DNA of 64,000 nt. Source: Gemmatimonadota bacterium (lineage in GTDB: Bacteria > Gemmatimonadota > Gemmatimonadetes > Longimicrobiales > Gaopeijiaceae). Both the position numbers and the translations under genes were made by a program. The notes beneath the pieces were generated by a model. The model did not search any database and had not been told where the DNA came from. It saw only the letters and a program-made list of their open reading frames with translations. Positions 7,553-15,547 of the stretch are shown one piece after another. The stretch's first letter is position 1. Each line of letters begins with the position of its first letter. The DNA is taken from assembly GCA_029262115.1 (NCBI GenBank), contig JAJCZZ010000082.1, forward strand, positions 62,001 to 126,000, written 5' to 3'.

Positions 7553-8632
7553 TCACTCCCGCGCCTCCACTCCGATCTCCGTTGCCTTCACCGCGATCCA
7601 AACCTCGACGCCCGGCTCGAGTTCCAACTCCCGGCAGGCTCCCGGCGTGACCTCGACTCTCATGGGGAGCGGTGCACCGGTGAGGAGACGCACCCGCGAC
7701 CCATCGTCCTCCACGCGCTCGAGAATGGTCCGCCAGCGGTTGCGCGGGCTGCCACCAGGGCGTTCCCGGTGCACCGAGACTGCGCTGGGCCGGATGGAGA
7801 CCCGGACCGGTCCGTCGAACTCCGGATACGCGGTCGCCAAGCGTATACTACCCACATCGACCGAGCCGCCGCTCGCCACACCGTGGAAGAGATTGGTGCC
7901 CCCAACTTCCGCGGCGTACTGGCTGCCAGGCCGCATCCGAATGTCCTCGGCCGACCCCTTCTGGGTCACGCGGCCGTTCTCGATGATATGGATCACGTCC
8001 GCGAGCTCGAAGGCCTCCGCGGGGTCGTGGGTGATCAAAAGGCGGGGCCCGGGGAAAGCCGCCAGATGCTCTGCGAGGAACTCCCGCAGCTCGGAGCGGC
8101 TCCGGACGTCGAGCGCCGAGAGCGGCTCGTCCATCAGCAGGAGTCGCGGCTCCGTCGCGAGGGCGCGAGCGAGCGCTACCCGTTGAGCCTGTCCTCCCGA
8201 GATCTCCTGGGGCTTCCGCTCCTTAAAGCCGGCCATCCCGAGTCGTTGAAGCCACTCCCGCGCGCCGTCTCGTGCCTGCTCCGCCGAACTTCCCCGGCTG
8301 CGCGCGCCGAACGCGACGTTCTCGAGAATACTCAGGTGCGGAAACAGCAGGGCATCCTGGAATACGACACCGATCCGACGATTTTCCGGTGGGAGGAGGA
8401 CTCCTCGATCCGGGTCGTCCAGTACCGCGCCGGCCAATTCGATCCGGCCTGAGTCAATGGGCAACAGGCCTGCCAGCGCGGAGACGGTGGTCGACTTTCC
8501 CGCTCCGTTCGGGCCGAGCAGCCCCACCGTCTGACCGGCGGGAATCGACAGCTCGATGTCCAACGCGAAGCCATCCGGCCTGCGCACGCCGATTCGGGCC
8601 TCCAGGCCGTCGGTCACGACGACCTCCACCAC
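7553..8632 (-). CDS. modC: Molybdate ABC transporter ATP-binding protein ModC
   Basis: 359-residue ABC ATPase. Walker A GPNGAGKST is at ~40-48, the Q-loop at FQDALLFPHL, the signature ISGGQAQRVALARAL near 144-158, and Walker B LLLMDEP with the following H-loop (LLITHDPAEA). A C-terminal TOBE-type beta domain (~290-359) is the molybdate/tungstate-associated regulatory region. It couples ATP hydrolysis to uptake through ModB at the inner membrane. The GTG start at 8632 overlaps the end of modB by 19 nt. Gene order modA-modB-modC, all overlapping, supports a molybdate or tungstate rather than sulfate importer. No molybdoenzyme gene is nearby. Confidence 0.93.
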   Translation of the reverse strand: MVEVVVTDGLEARIGVRRPDGFALDIELSIPAGQTVGLLGPNGAGKSTTVSALAGLLPIDSGRIELAGAVLDDPDRGVLLPPENRRIGVVFQDALLFPHLSILENVAFGARSRGSSAEQARDGAREWLQRLGMAGFKERKPQEISGGQAQRVALARALATEPRLLLMDEPLSALDVRSRSELREFLAEHLAAFPGPRLLITHDPAEAFELADVIHIIENGRVTQKGSAEDIRMRPGSQYAAEVGGTNLFHGVASGGSVDVGSIRLATAYPEFDGPVRVSIRPSAVSVHRERPGGSPRNRWRTILERVEDDGSRVRLLTGAPLPMRVEVTPGACRELELEPGVEVWIAVKATEIGVEARE

Positions 8633-9420
8633 CGGTGGCGCAAGAGCAACAGGACGAGGAGGGATACACCGACCATGAGAAGGCTGATCGCCACCGCGGC
8701 GTCCCGATCGCTCTCCATGGCCACGAAGACGGCGAGCGGGAGGGTCTGCGTTCGGCCCTGCAGGTTACCAGCAAACGTGATGGTCGCTCCGAACTCGCCG
8801 AACGCCCGCGCCCATGTCAGGACGAGTCCGGAAACCACGGCGGGACGGATGATCGGGAGAGTCACCCGCCGGATGACTGTCCACGGGCGAGCGCCGAGCG
8901 TGCGGGCCGCCTCCTCATAGCGGCGGTCCATTCCCCGAAGCGCTCCTTCGACCGCGATGACGAGGAACGGCATCGACACGAACGTGGTGGCGAGTATCAC
9001 GCCCCACATCGAGAACGGAAGAACCAGTCCGGTCACATCGGCCAGCGGCCCGCCCACCAAACCGCGCCGGCCGAGCGCGAACAGAAGCGCCGCACCCCCC
9101 ACGACCGGGGGCAGCACCAGCGGCAGGGTTACGAGCCCGCGGAGAAGACCCCGTCCGGGGAAGCGAACCCGGGCCAGCGTCCATGCCAGGGGGATGCCGA
9201 GAAGGGCAGAGATGAGCGTGGAGGAGACCGAGGCGACCAGCGAGATCCGGAGGGCGTCGGTCACGACGTCGCGTGCGAGCAGCGCGGGCAGTTCCGCCCA
9301 GGGGGTGCGCGCGAGGAGGCCCATGAGGGGCAGCAGGAAGAGAATGGCACCCACGGCTCCGAGACCGATCCAGAGGACCGGGGGCTGCACCGGCACACGT
9401 CTTCGCGTGGGCGCGCTCAC
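8614..9420 (-). CDS. modB: Molybdate ABC transporter permease ModB
   Basis: 268 residues starting at GTG 9420, which overlaps the modA stop in a GTGA; the same frame stays open further upstream but only antisense-like, Arg-rich residues would be added. It is a BPD-type permease with about five helices. The ABC-docking EAA loop is visible as YEEAARTLGARPWTVIRRVTLPIIRP (residues ~165-190). The first helix is GLGAVGAILFLLPLMGLL and the conserved segment LGIPLAWTLARVRFPGR follows. It forms the membrane channel with ModC; the short overlaps imply fixed stoichiometry by translational coupling. Confidence 0.92.
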   Translation of the reverse strand: MSAPTRRRVPVQPPVLWIGLGAVGAILFLLPLMGLLARTPWAELPALLARDVVTDALRISLVASVSSTLISALLGIPLAWTLARVRFPGRGLLRGLVTLPLVLPPVVGGAALLFALGRRGLVGGPLADVTGLVLPFSMWGVILATTFVSMPFLVIAVEGALRGMDRRYEEAARTLGARPWTVIRRVTLPIIRPAVVSGLVLTWARAFGEFGATITFAGNLQGRTQTLPLAVFVAMESDRDAAVAISLLMVGVSLLVLLLLRHRWWRSS

Positions 9421-10232
9421 GGGGCGGCGAATCCGTGGCGAGCCAGAATCGTCTGGCCGCCGGGTGAGAGCACGAAGTCGATGAACGCGCGGGCTGCGCG
9501 GGCGTTCGGCGCCCCCCTTAGCGCCGCGATCGGATAGGCCGAGAGGACATCGTCGATCTGCGGGATGTCGACGCCGTCGACCGCCCCGTGTGCCGCGGCA
9601 ACGTCGGTTACGTACGAGATGGCGGCGTCGAGCTCCCCGAGTTCCACCTTGGTGAGGAGAGCACGCGCATCGGGCTCGTTGCTGTCCAGGGACGGCACCA
9701 CCCCCGCACGGGCGAGCACGGTGCGGGCGAGGCTGCCACACGGGACCGGCTCGGCGCACAGTCCGATCAGGAGCGCCTCGCGGCCGAAGTCGGTCAGCCC
9801 GGTCACACCGGCCGGGTTCCCCCGCGGAACGATGATCTGTAGACGGTTTCGGGCGAAGACCCTCGCCTCGCCGGAGAGTTCACCGCCGGCGGCGACACGC
9901 TCCATGCTGGCGGCGGCGGCGGCGGCGAACACATCAGCGGGCGCACCCTCGAGGATCTGAACGGCGAGCCGCGAACTGCCCGCCAGGTTCAATCGAACTG
10001 TCACATTCGGGTGGGCGGTCTCGAACGCCGACCCGATCTCGGCGAACGCGTCCGCGAGGGAGGAGGCCGCCGAGATCAGAAGGTCGCCAGCCGGCAGGTC
10101 ACGGGTAGGGGCCGAAGAGGACCTCTGAGCGGATGAGTCGGGCGGCAACTCCCCGCCCCCTTCGGCGCCGCTGCCGCATGCGGCGAAAACGGCGATGACG
10201 GCAGTGCGTAAACTCACATTCAACGTTGACAT
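9417..10232 (-). CDS. modA: Molybdate-binding periplasmic lipoprotein ModA
   Basis: 271 residues from ATG 10232. The hydrophobic leader ends in VFAAC, a plausible lipobox, so the protein is probably lipid-anchored. The mature part begins the ModA fold with LISAASSLADAFAEIGSAFE, followed by LNLAGSSRLAVQILEGAPADVF, the oxyanion-binding serine motif region, and ends with AARAFIDFVLSPGGQTILARHGF, all typical of ModA/WtpA. It delivers molybdate or tungstate to ModBC and is the first gene of the overlapping operon. The ~200 nt upstream show no obvious ModE-type palindrome. Confidence 0.92.
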   Translation of the reverse strand: MSTLNVSLRTAVIAVFAACGSGAEGGGELPPDSSAQRSSSAPTRDLPAGDLLISAASSLADAFAEIGSAFETAHPNVTVRLNLAGSSRLAVQILEGAPADVFAAAAAASMERVAAGGELSGEARVFARNRLQIIVPRGNPAGVTGLTDFGREALLIGLCAEPVPCGSLARTVLARAGVVPSLDSNEPDARALLTKVELGELDAAISYVTDVAAAHGAVDGVDIPQIDDVLSAYPIAALRGAPNARAARAFIDFVLSPGGQTILARHGFAAP

Positions 10233-10430
10233 TCGTGCCCCAGTATCACATCGGCCCGGACAGGGTGGAACGGCGGTGCCGGCAACGCCTTTCCGGAGGG
10301 AACGGGATGTATGGTTCGGGCAGGTGAGCGTCAAGTTTGACCCGGCCCCGCCTCTTCGGTTCTCCTCAGACTCACGCGCTGCCGTATCCTGTCGACGATT
10401 CGCGACTTCTGTGCTCGGAATGAGCTCCTT

Positions 10431-10702
10431 TCAGTGGAGGGCCCGGTGGAATACGAACTGCCGGGGCTTACTCAGATCCAGGTCCGGCGCGAGCAAGGCA
10501 TGACCTTCGCTTCCGCCCTTCGCGCCACCCTCCGTCAGGATCCGGACGTCATCTTCGTCGGTGAGATCCGACAGGCACCGACGATCTCGGGGCTGAGATC
10601 GAATTGCTGGAGAGGGGAGCGGACGACTATCTGAACAAGCCCATCGAGCCGGACCGGTTCCTCATGCGGGTGAAGGCCGTGCTGCGTCGGGCGGAGGGGT
10701 AG
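10431..10702 (+). pseudogene. Remnant of a GspE/PilB-type secretion ATPase joined to a receiver-domain tail
   Basis: From 10434 the frame reads [19 protein letters not shown], then [24 protein letters not shown], the Walker-B/Asp-box region of GspE/PilB ATPases. It breaks near 10590. From about 10596 to the TAG at 10700-10702, another frame encodes [20 protein letters not shown] and KAVLRRAEG, the last helix-strand-helix of a response-regulator receiver domain. Secretion ATPases with a C-terminal receiver occur, so this looks like one such gene reduced by an N-terminal loss and an internal deletion. It lacks Walker A and the phospho-acceptor Asp and cannot be functional. Confidence 0.75.
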
Positions 10703-10706
10703 ACGA

Positions 10707-11290
10707 ATGGGCCGAGATCCGAAGGAGCCGGACGGTCTCGACGAGGCGATCGCCGAAGCGGAGGGCCACGCCTATGCCGTCGAGTCGGCCTATGCGACGG
10801 CAACGGCACCGACCCGTCCGGTGTGGACGTGGCCCCTCTTCGTGGCCGCGCTTGCCGCGCTCGTGGCCGTGGGTGTCTTCAACTACCGAGAACTCGTCCG
10901 ACCGCCGGAAACGCCTCCGGAAAGGGTCATCGAGTCGGATTTACGAATGTCGACCGCCTCCGTGGTCCGGGAGATCGAAGCCCTCCGGGCGGGGCTGGGC
11001 CGACCGCCGACTTCCGAGGAGTTGTTGGCGCAGGATCTACTCGTTCCGGACGAGGACGAGTACCGGGTGGTGGGTGACGGCTACGTCTGTCCGAGTACCT
11101 CGACGACGTCTCGTGCGAGTACAAGAACCTCGATTTTCGCCTGATTCGGAGGCGGCGCTCGGGACAGGTCGTCCTGAGAGTCCGATATCCACGGAACGAC
11201 CGGATCGGTGCCGAGCTCGCTCGATACCGCGAGGACGATGGCTCCGTCACCTGGACCCGACGGCGGACGGACTTCTACCTGATCCCGTAG
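10707..11290 (+). pseudogene. Membrane-anchored hypothetical protein with a frameshift
   Basis: ATG 10707 opens a frame with one transmembrane helix (TWPLFVAALAALVAVGVFNY, ~41-60) and an outside-facing acidic region (PTSEELLAQDLLVPDEDEYRVVGDGYV). After ~11087 this frame turns into low-complexity Ser/Thr and stops at 11144, while the -1 frame continues smoothly as LSEYLDDVSCEYKNLDFRL and RRTDFYLIP to TAG 11288-11290. One missing base around 11087 explains this. Either the gene is broken or the base was lost in sequencing. Restored length would be ~194 residues. No family recognised; it sits beside the decayed GspE gene. Confidence 0.55.
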
Positions 11291-11314
11291 GGCTGATTCC
11301 GTGGACTGCGCGGC

Positions 11315-13948
11315 TCAGGAATCGTATCGGAGCGCTTCGACCGGCTGAACCGACAGAGCGCGCCGCGCCGGCACCCAACACGCGAGCGCGCCTGCAAGCG
11401 CCATCGTACCCACCAGGCCGGGGAAGAGCCACCACCGCGCCTCCGGGACGGCGAATACGAACAGATCGAGGCTGGAGATCCAGGACCCGGCTATCGCCCC
11501 GGCTATCGAGCCGCCCGATACGAGAAGCGTCGATCGACCCAGCACGGATAACAGCACCCGTCGAGGCGCCGCTCCAAGCGCAACCCGCACACCGATCTCC
11601 CGGGTACGCTGCGACACCGCAAGCGAGACGATGGAGTACACGCCGGCAAGCGACAGCAGTAGGGTAATCAGACCGATGCCGGTCAGGCCGGACGAGAGCA
11701 CGACCAGCGCCCGGCGATTCTCCGCGCCCACCTCATCGAGTCTCACGACCTCGGAGATGTTGAGGTTCGGGTCCACGTCGTAGGCCGCTCGGCGGAGCGC
11801 CCCCGCGAAGGCGGCCGGTTCACCTGCGACCTGCACGGCCACGCTCGTGAAGCGGCCGGGCCTCAAGGGGTAGTAGAGTCCCGCCCCCCCGTCCGCACCC
11901 GTTACCTCGATGAAGTCCGGCACCACGCCGACGATTTCCCTCCACGGCGCGGGGTCGGCGTCGTTCAACGTGCGGATGAATCGAACCCGACGACCCACGA
12001 TCTGCGTCGTCCCGAACCGCTCCGTCGCGAAGGCCTCGTTGGCCACGACGACCGGCGGCGCCTCGGGGCCGAAGTCGCGCTCCTCGAGAGGGCGACCGAG
12101 TCGTGGGCGGATATTGAGCGCGGCGAACAGACCGGGGGTCGCGCCCACGAGTGGTACGGCCCTGCGGTCTGGACGCTCTTCCACCTCGACGAGCTCGGGA
12201 TAGGGGCTGGTGCGCGGCAGGTTGGAAACCAACCCGACAGCCGTCGCGCCGGGCGTGGACGCGATGGACCGCTCCAACGCGGAAAGAACACGTGCCATCG
12301 AGTCAGCGACGGTCGACGCGCCCCCCGTCCGGAGATCCGTCTCGTCCAGATCCATGGCGATTCGGGCGGTCAGAACGCGTTCATCGGGAAGGTCGAACGC
12401 GGGACCCACGTAACTCCGAAGGCCCTGCGTGAAGAGGAGGGCGCTACCCAGGAGGGCGACGGAAAGCGCCACCTCCGCGGCAATCATCGCTCCACCGACA
12501 CGCCCGACCGCCAGGGACGCCCCGCGCCCGGACGATCGCAGCGACGCGGCTGGACCTTTGCGGGTCGCCCGCAGGGCCGGCAGAACACCGGTCACGCACG
12601 TGGCCAGAAGCGCGAGCAGCACCACCAGGACGCCGGTGCTCGGTGCGAGGTGCAGGTCCACCCAGAACGGGAGCTCGTCCAGGACCCGGTCGTAGAGGCG
12701 CAGGATGCCGGCGGCGGCCGCCAGTCCAAGGACTCCGGCCAGTCCCCCGATCACGAGCATCTCCAGGAAGAGTTGACCGACGATGCGTGACCGGGACGCG
12801 CCGAGCGCCGTACGGACGGCCAACTCCGACGACCGTCGGGAGGTGCGTGCCACGACGAGGTTTCCAACGTTGGCCGCGATGATGAGAAGGATGGACGTCA
12901 GCACCACCATGAAGGCGCTGATCATGACGTACATCTGCGGGCCCACGAATACGCGCGTAAGGCCCTGAACCCGAAACCTCAGGCGAGTCGCGCCACGCCC
13001 GGCGTCGGATACGCGGCTCGAGAGCTGGGAGAGTTGGCGCTCGGCCTGCTCCGGAGCGGCTCCTTCTGCGAGGATACCGACGAAGCGGCTTCCGACCGGA
13101 CGTCGTCCGTCGACCGCCCCGAGCGTCTCCTCCGCGAGGGGCATCCAGATTTCGCCCTCGGAGGGGTACTTGGCTTCGTTCGGGAGCACGCCGACCACGA
13201 CGTGAGAGGAGCCGGCCACGACGAGTGTCCCCCCCATCACCCCGGGGTCCCGCCCGAACCGACGTTCCCAGAGGCTCTCACGGATCAAGACGACCGGCTC
13301 GGTCGCGGGTTTGCCGTCGGCCACACCCAGAAGACGTCCCGCGAGGGGCTGGTATGGGAGATATCGAAAGATGCCCGGGGTCACGTAGGCACCTGAAACC
13401 CGCTCGATCTCTCCGCCGCGGTGCCTCAGATTGAAGTCCCCGCTTTCGGAGCCGGCGATATACTCCAGCGCAGGCGCGGACTCCCGGAACAGCTTGAGGC
13501 GCTCGAGATCGACGGGGGTCCGCCGACCCGTTTCCTCCGAGTACGATTCGATGTTGACCCAGCGCTCCCCATTGGGAAACGGGAGGTCGCCGTAGAGCCC
13601 CTGGTGGAAGACGCTGAAGGCGCCCGCCACGATGCCGATCCCGACGCCCAGGGCCACCACCGACGTGATGGTCATGACCGGTTGGTTGCGAACCAACCGC
13701 AGCGCCAACCGTAGCTCGACGCCCGAGACCCACCCACCCGCACCGACGGCTGCTTTCGCGCTCGAGCGTACCGCGAAGCGGAACACGAGCCATGAGCCCT
13801 CGGCCACGGTCGCCGCCCACGCGACGGCAGTGCCGTGGCGGCGGAGTCGGCGCCGGTGCAGTTCCTCGAGGTCACCGATCACGTCGTCCTGCCGGTCTTC
13901 GGGCACGACCCGAGACAGGAGCCCGGTCAGCCAGCGCGGCGCGCTCAC
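11315..13948 (-). CDS. ADOP-type orphan ABC permease 2
   Basis: 877 residues from GTG 13948, which overlaps the stop of the upstream regulator in a GTGA. The N-terminus (~1-70) is a second-type permease prefix: PRWLTGLLSRVVPEDRQDDVI, then DLEELHRRRLRRHG and a helix. The first transmembrane helix and periplasmic core start at ~95 (TSVVALGVGIGIVAGAFSVF). FtsX block 1 includes LAVRTALGASRSRI; block 2 at the C-terminus includes REIGVRVALGAAPRR and ends VPARRALSVQPVEALRYDS. No neighbouring ATPase. Same predicted role as the other ADOP units, but with a different prefix domain, so probably a separate lineage. Confidence 0.87.
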   Translation of the reverse strand: MSAPRWLTGLLSRVVPEDRQDDVIGDLEELHRRRLRRHGTAVAWAATVAEGSWLVFRFAVRSSAKAAVGAGGWVSGVELRLALRLVRNQPVMTITSVVALGVGIGIVAGAFSVFHQGLYGDLPFPNGERWVNIESYSEETGRRTPVDLERLKLFRESAPALEYIAGSESGDFNLRHRGGEIERVSGAYVTPGIFRYLPYQPLAGRLLGVADGKPATEPVVLIRESLWERRFGRDPGVMGGTLVVAGSSHVVVGVLPNEAKYPSEGEIWMPLAEETLGAVDGRRPVGSRFVGILAEGAAPEQAERQLSQLSSRVSDAGRGATRLRFRVQGLTRVFVGPQMYVMISAFMVVLTSILLIIAANVGNLVVARTSRRSSELAVRTALGASRSRIVGQLFLEMLVIGGLAGVLGLAAAAGILRLYDRVLDELPFWVDLHLAPSTGVLVVLLALLATCVTGVLPALRATRKGPAASLRSSGRGASLAVGRVGGAMIAAEVALSVALLGSALLFTQGLRSYVGPAFDLPDERVLTARIAMDLDETDLRTGGASTVADSMARVLSALERSIASTPGATAVGLVSNLPRTSPYPELVEVEERPDRRAVPLVGATPGLFAALNIRPRLGRPLEERDFGPEAPPVVVANEAFATERFGTTQIVGRRVRFIRTLNDADPAPWREIVGVVPDFIEVTGADGGAGLYYPLRPGRFTSVAVQVAGEPAAFAGALRRAAYDVDPNLNISEVVRLDEVGAENRRALVVLSSGLTGIGLITLLLSLAGVYSIVSLAVSQRTREIGVRVALGAAPRRVLLSVLGRSTLLVSGGSIAGAIAGSWISSLDLFVFAVPEARWWLFPGLVGTMALAGALACWVPARRALSVQPVEALRYDS

Positions 13949-14277
13949 GAGGCCTCGACCTCCGTGTCGAGGCCCCCCCACATCCGCTCGAGCGCCGAGC
14001 GCGATTCATGGACGGCCAAGGCTCCCTGGGGCTCGACCCGGACGTGTCGGCGGGCCTTCCCGCCTCGCTCGGCCCGCGGTTCGCCGAGCCACGTCGTGAT
14101 GTGACCCTTCTCTTCGAGCCTGCGGAGCGTCACGTAGACCGCCGAGCGCCTGACCGTGCGCCCGGTTCGGGCCGTAATGTCGTCCACGATCGAGAGCGCG
14201 TGGGCCTCCTCATGACCGAGTCGGGTGGCCGCGAGAAGCACCGTGAGCTCGAATTCCCCCAGAACCTCCCGACCCAT
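13945..14277 (-). CDS. PadR-family transcriptional regulator 2
   Basis: 110 residues from ATG 14277. This start is chosen because GGGAGGG lies a few nt upstream; an earlier in-frame start at 14340 would add 21 unlike residues. The sequence LGEFELTVLLAATRL, then TGRTVRRSAVYVTLRRLEEKGHI and RGGKARRHVRV, is PadR wing-helix structure, ending in a short MWGGL helix. It is coupled to ADOP permease 2 by a GTGA overlap and is preceded by the inverted repeat at 14290-14314, which is its likely operator. Confidence 0.88.
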   Translation of the reverse strand: MGREVLGEFELTVLLAATRLGHEEAHALSIVDDITARTGRTVRRSAVYVTLRRLEEKGHITTWLGEPRAERGGKARRHVRVEPQGALAVHESRSALERMWGGLDTEVEAS

Positions 14278-14289
14278 CGAACCCTCCCG

Positions 14290-14314
14290 GTCACAATTAA
14301 AGCAACGTTGTGAC
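14290..14314. promoter_or_regulatory. Inverted repeat before PadR2: likely operator
   Basis: GTCACAA (14290-14296) and TTGTGAC (14308-14314) form a perfect 7-bp inverted repeat with an 11-nt AT-rich spacer, ending 13 nt upstream of the PadR2 start codon. No confident -35/-10 pair can be assigned, although TTTAAT occurs in the spacer on the minus strand. Binding by PadR2 is inferred from position. Confidence 0.5.
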
Positions 14315-14347
14315 TTTAACGGATCCGGGGCGGGGGTCAAGGACGAG

Positions 14348-15547
14348 CTATCGCATCAACTCCCACGCCCCCCGAACGCCCTCCGATCCCGGGAAGATCC
14401 GGTCGGCCTGTGCAGACGTCAGATCGAAGGTGCCCGCAACGACTCCTTTGAGGACCGCGCGCGTGTCGAGCGTCGGCCTGAGGTCGCGCCCCTCATACAG
14501 TTCCCCGTCGGCCAGTCCGGGCCAGTCCGCCAGCACACGACTGGATGACACACGAGGTCCCAGCACGAAGCCGGCGCCCGCCGTGCCGTGATCCGTTCCA
14601 CCCGTTCCGTTCGGGCGGGCCGTCCGACCGAACTCGGTCATGACCACGACCGTCGTGTGCGTCCAGAAGTCTCCCATGGCCTCACGGAACGCCACGAGCC
14701 CTTCGGCCAGTTGGGCGAGCTGGCGATCCAGGGGTCCGCCGACCAGCCCTTGGTTCGCGTGGGTATCCCAGCCGCTGAACTCGACCGCGGCCACGTTCGG
14801 ACCGTCCGGACGGGCGAGGAAGCCCGCCGCCGCCCGCAGGACGGGCGTCGCCCGCCCTCCCGCGGCGTTCCTTCCCCTGCCTCCGGGCCCGCCCATCTCG
14901 CTCATCTCGTCGCCGACCATCTCACCGAGCTGGAGGCCCGCTTCGAATGGGTTGAGGAGCACAGGGTCGTGCTGATACAGCCGATGAAGGCGGTCGAGGT
15001 AGGCATCGTCGACGACCCCGAGTTGTGCCGGAGACCAGGTGGTTACCGGGTGCTCGCCGGAGAGGGAGCGCGGCAGGCCGGCCGCCACGGCGATCCCGCT
15101 CTTCCGCCCGTCCATGACCTGGAGCAGGCGGTTGAGCCATCCATCCGCTTTGCCGTTCGGATTGCCGAGCCCGGTCTCGAGGATGGCCTGGCCGTCGAAG
15201 TGGCTCCGGGTCCGATAGGGAATGGCCATGGCGTGGATGGCCAACAGTTCTCCGCGCTCCCAGAAGTCCGCCAGTGGGGCCAGGCCGGGAGCCAGTCCGA
15301 AGCCATGGTCGAGCAAAATGAGCGAGGATGGCTCGAAGGCCATCGAACCCCTCAAACGTACGTACCCAGGGTCGTCGGTCGGAACAAGCGCGGCGAGTCC
15401 GTCGAATCCACCCCGGAGAAGAACGAACATGAAGCGGCCGTCACCCGGGACGCGGGCAAAGCTCACCGACGGAAGCGCGAAGGTCGCGATACCGCCGAGG
15501 CACATGGTGTTGAGGAAGTTCCTGCGGTCCATGGTCGTTACCGCCAT
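14348..15547 (-). CDS. DUF1501-family exported protein
   Basis: 399 residues from ATG 15547; a start at ATG 15532 (DRRNFLNTM) is equally possible. The N-terminus has an Arg-Arg pair before a hydrophobic stretch (GGIATFALPSVSFA), suggesting Tat export. DUF1501 is related to the alkaline-phosphatase/sulfatase fold. Visible signatures are FVLLRGGFDGL, FSGWDTHANQ, and VVMTEFGRTARPNGTGGTDHG near residues 310-335, the last holding the conserved metal-type Asp/His. It overlaps the end of the DUF1800 gene; the two families are nearly always adjacent and are thought to act together outside the cytoplasm on an unknown substrate. Confidence 0.88.
   Translation of the reverse strand: MAVTTMDRRNFLNTMCLGGIATFALPSVSFARVPGDGRFMFVLLRGGFDGLAALVPTDDPGYVRLRGSMAFEPSSLILLDHGFGLAPGLAPLADFWERGELLAIHAMAIPYRTRSHFDGQAILETGLGNPNGKADGWLNRLLQVMDGRKSGIAVAAGLPRSLSGEHPVTTWSPAQLGVVDDAYLDRLHRLYQHDPVLLNPFEAGLQLGEMVGDEMSEMGGPGGRGRNAAGGRATPVLRAAAGFLARPDGPNVAAVEFSGWDTHANQGLVGGPLDRQLAQLAEGLVAFREAMGDFWTHTTVVVMTEFGRTARPNGTGGTDHGTAGAGFVLGPRVSSSRVLADWPGLADGELYEGRDLRPTLDTRAVLKGVVAGTFDLTSAQADRIFPGSEGVRGAWELMR

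Noticed and set aside
6440-8452. Open frame of 670 codons on the plus strand
   Set aside because: It runs antisense to the 281-residue hypothetical gene and modC. Its composition is antisense-like, with many Arg/Gly/Pro/His residues and no fold motif. Only its first ~40 codons resemble a real protein (SnoaL-like remnant).
10233-10430. Riboswitch upstream of modA
   Set aside because: No molybdenum-cofactor-type stem pattern could be recognised by eye; no support without a covariance search.
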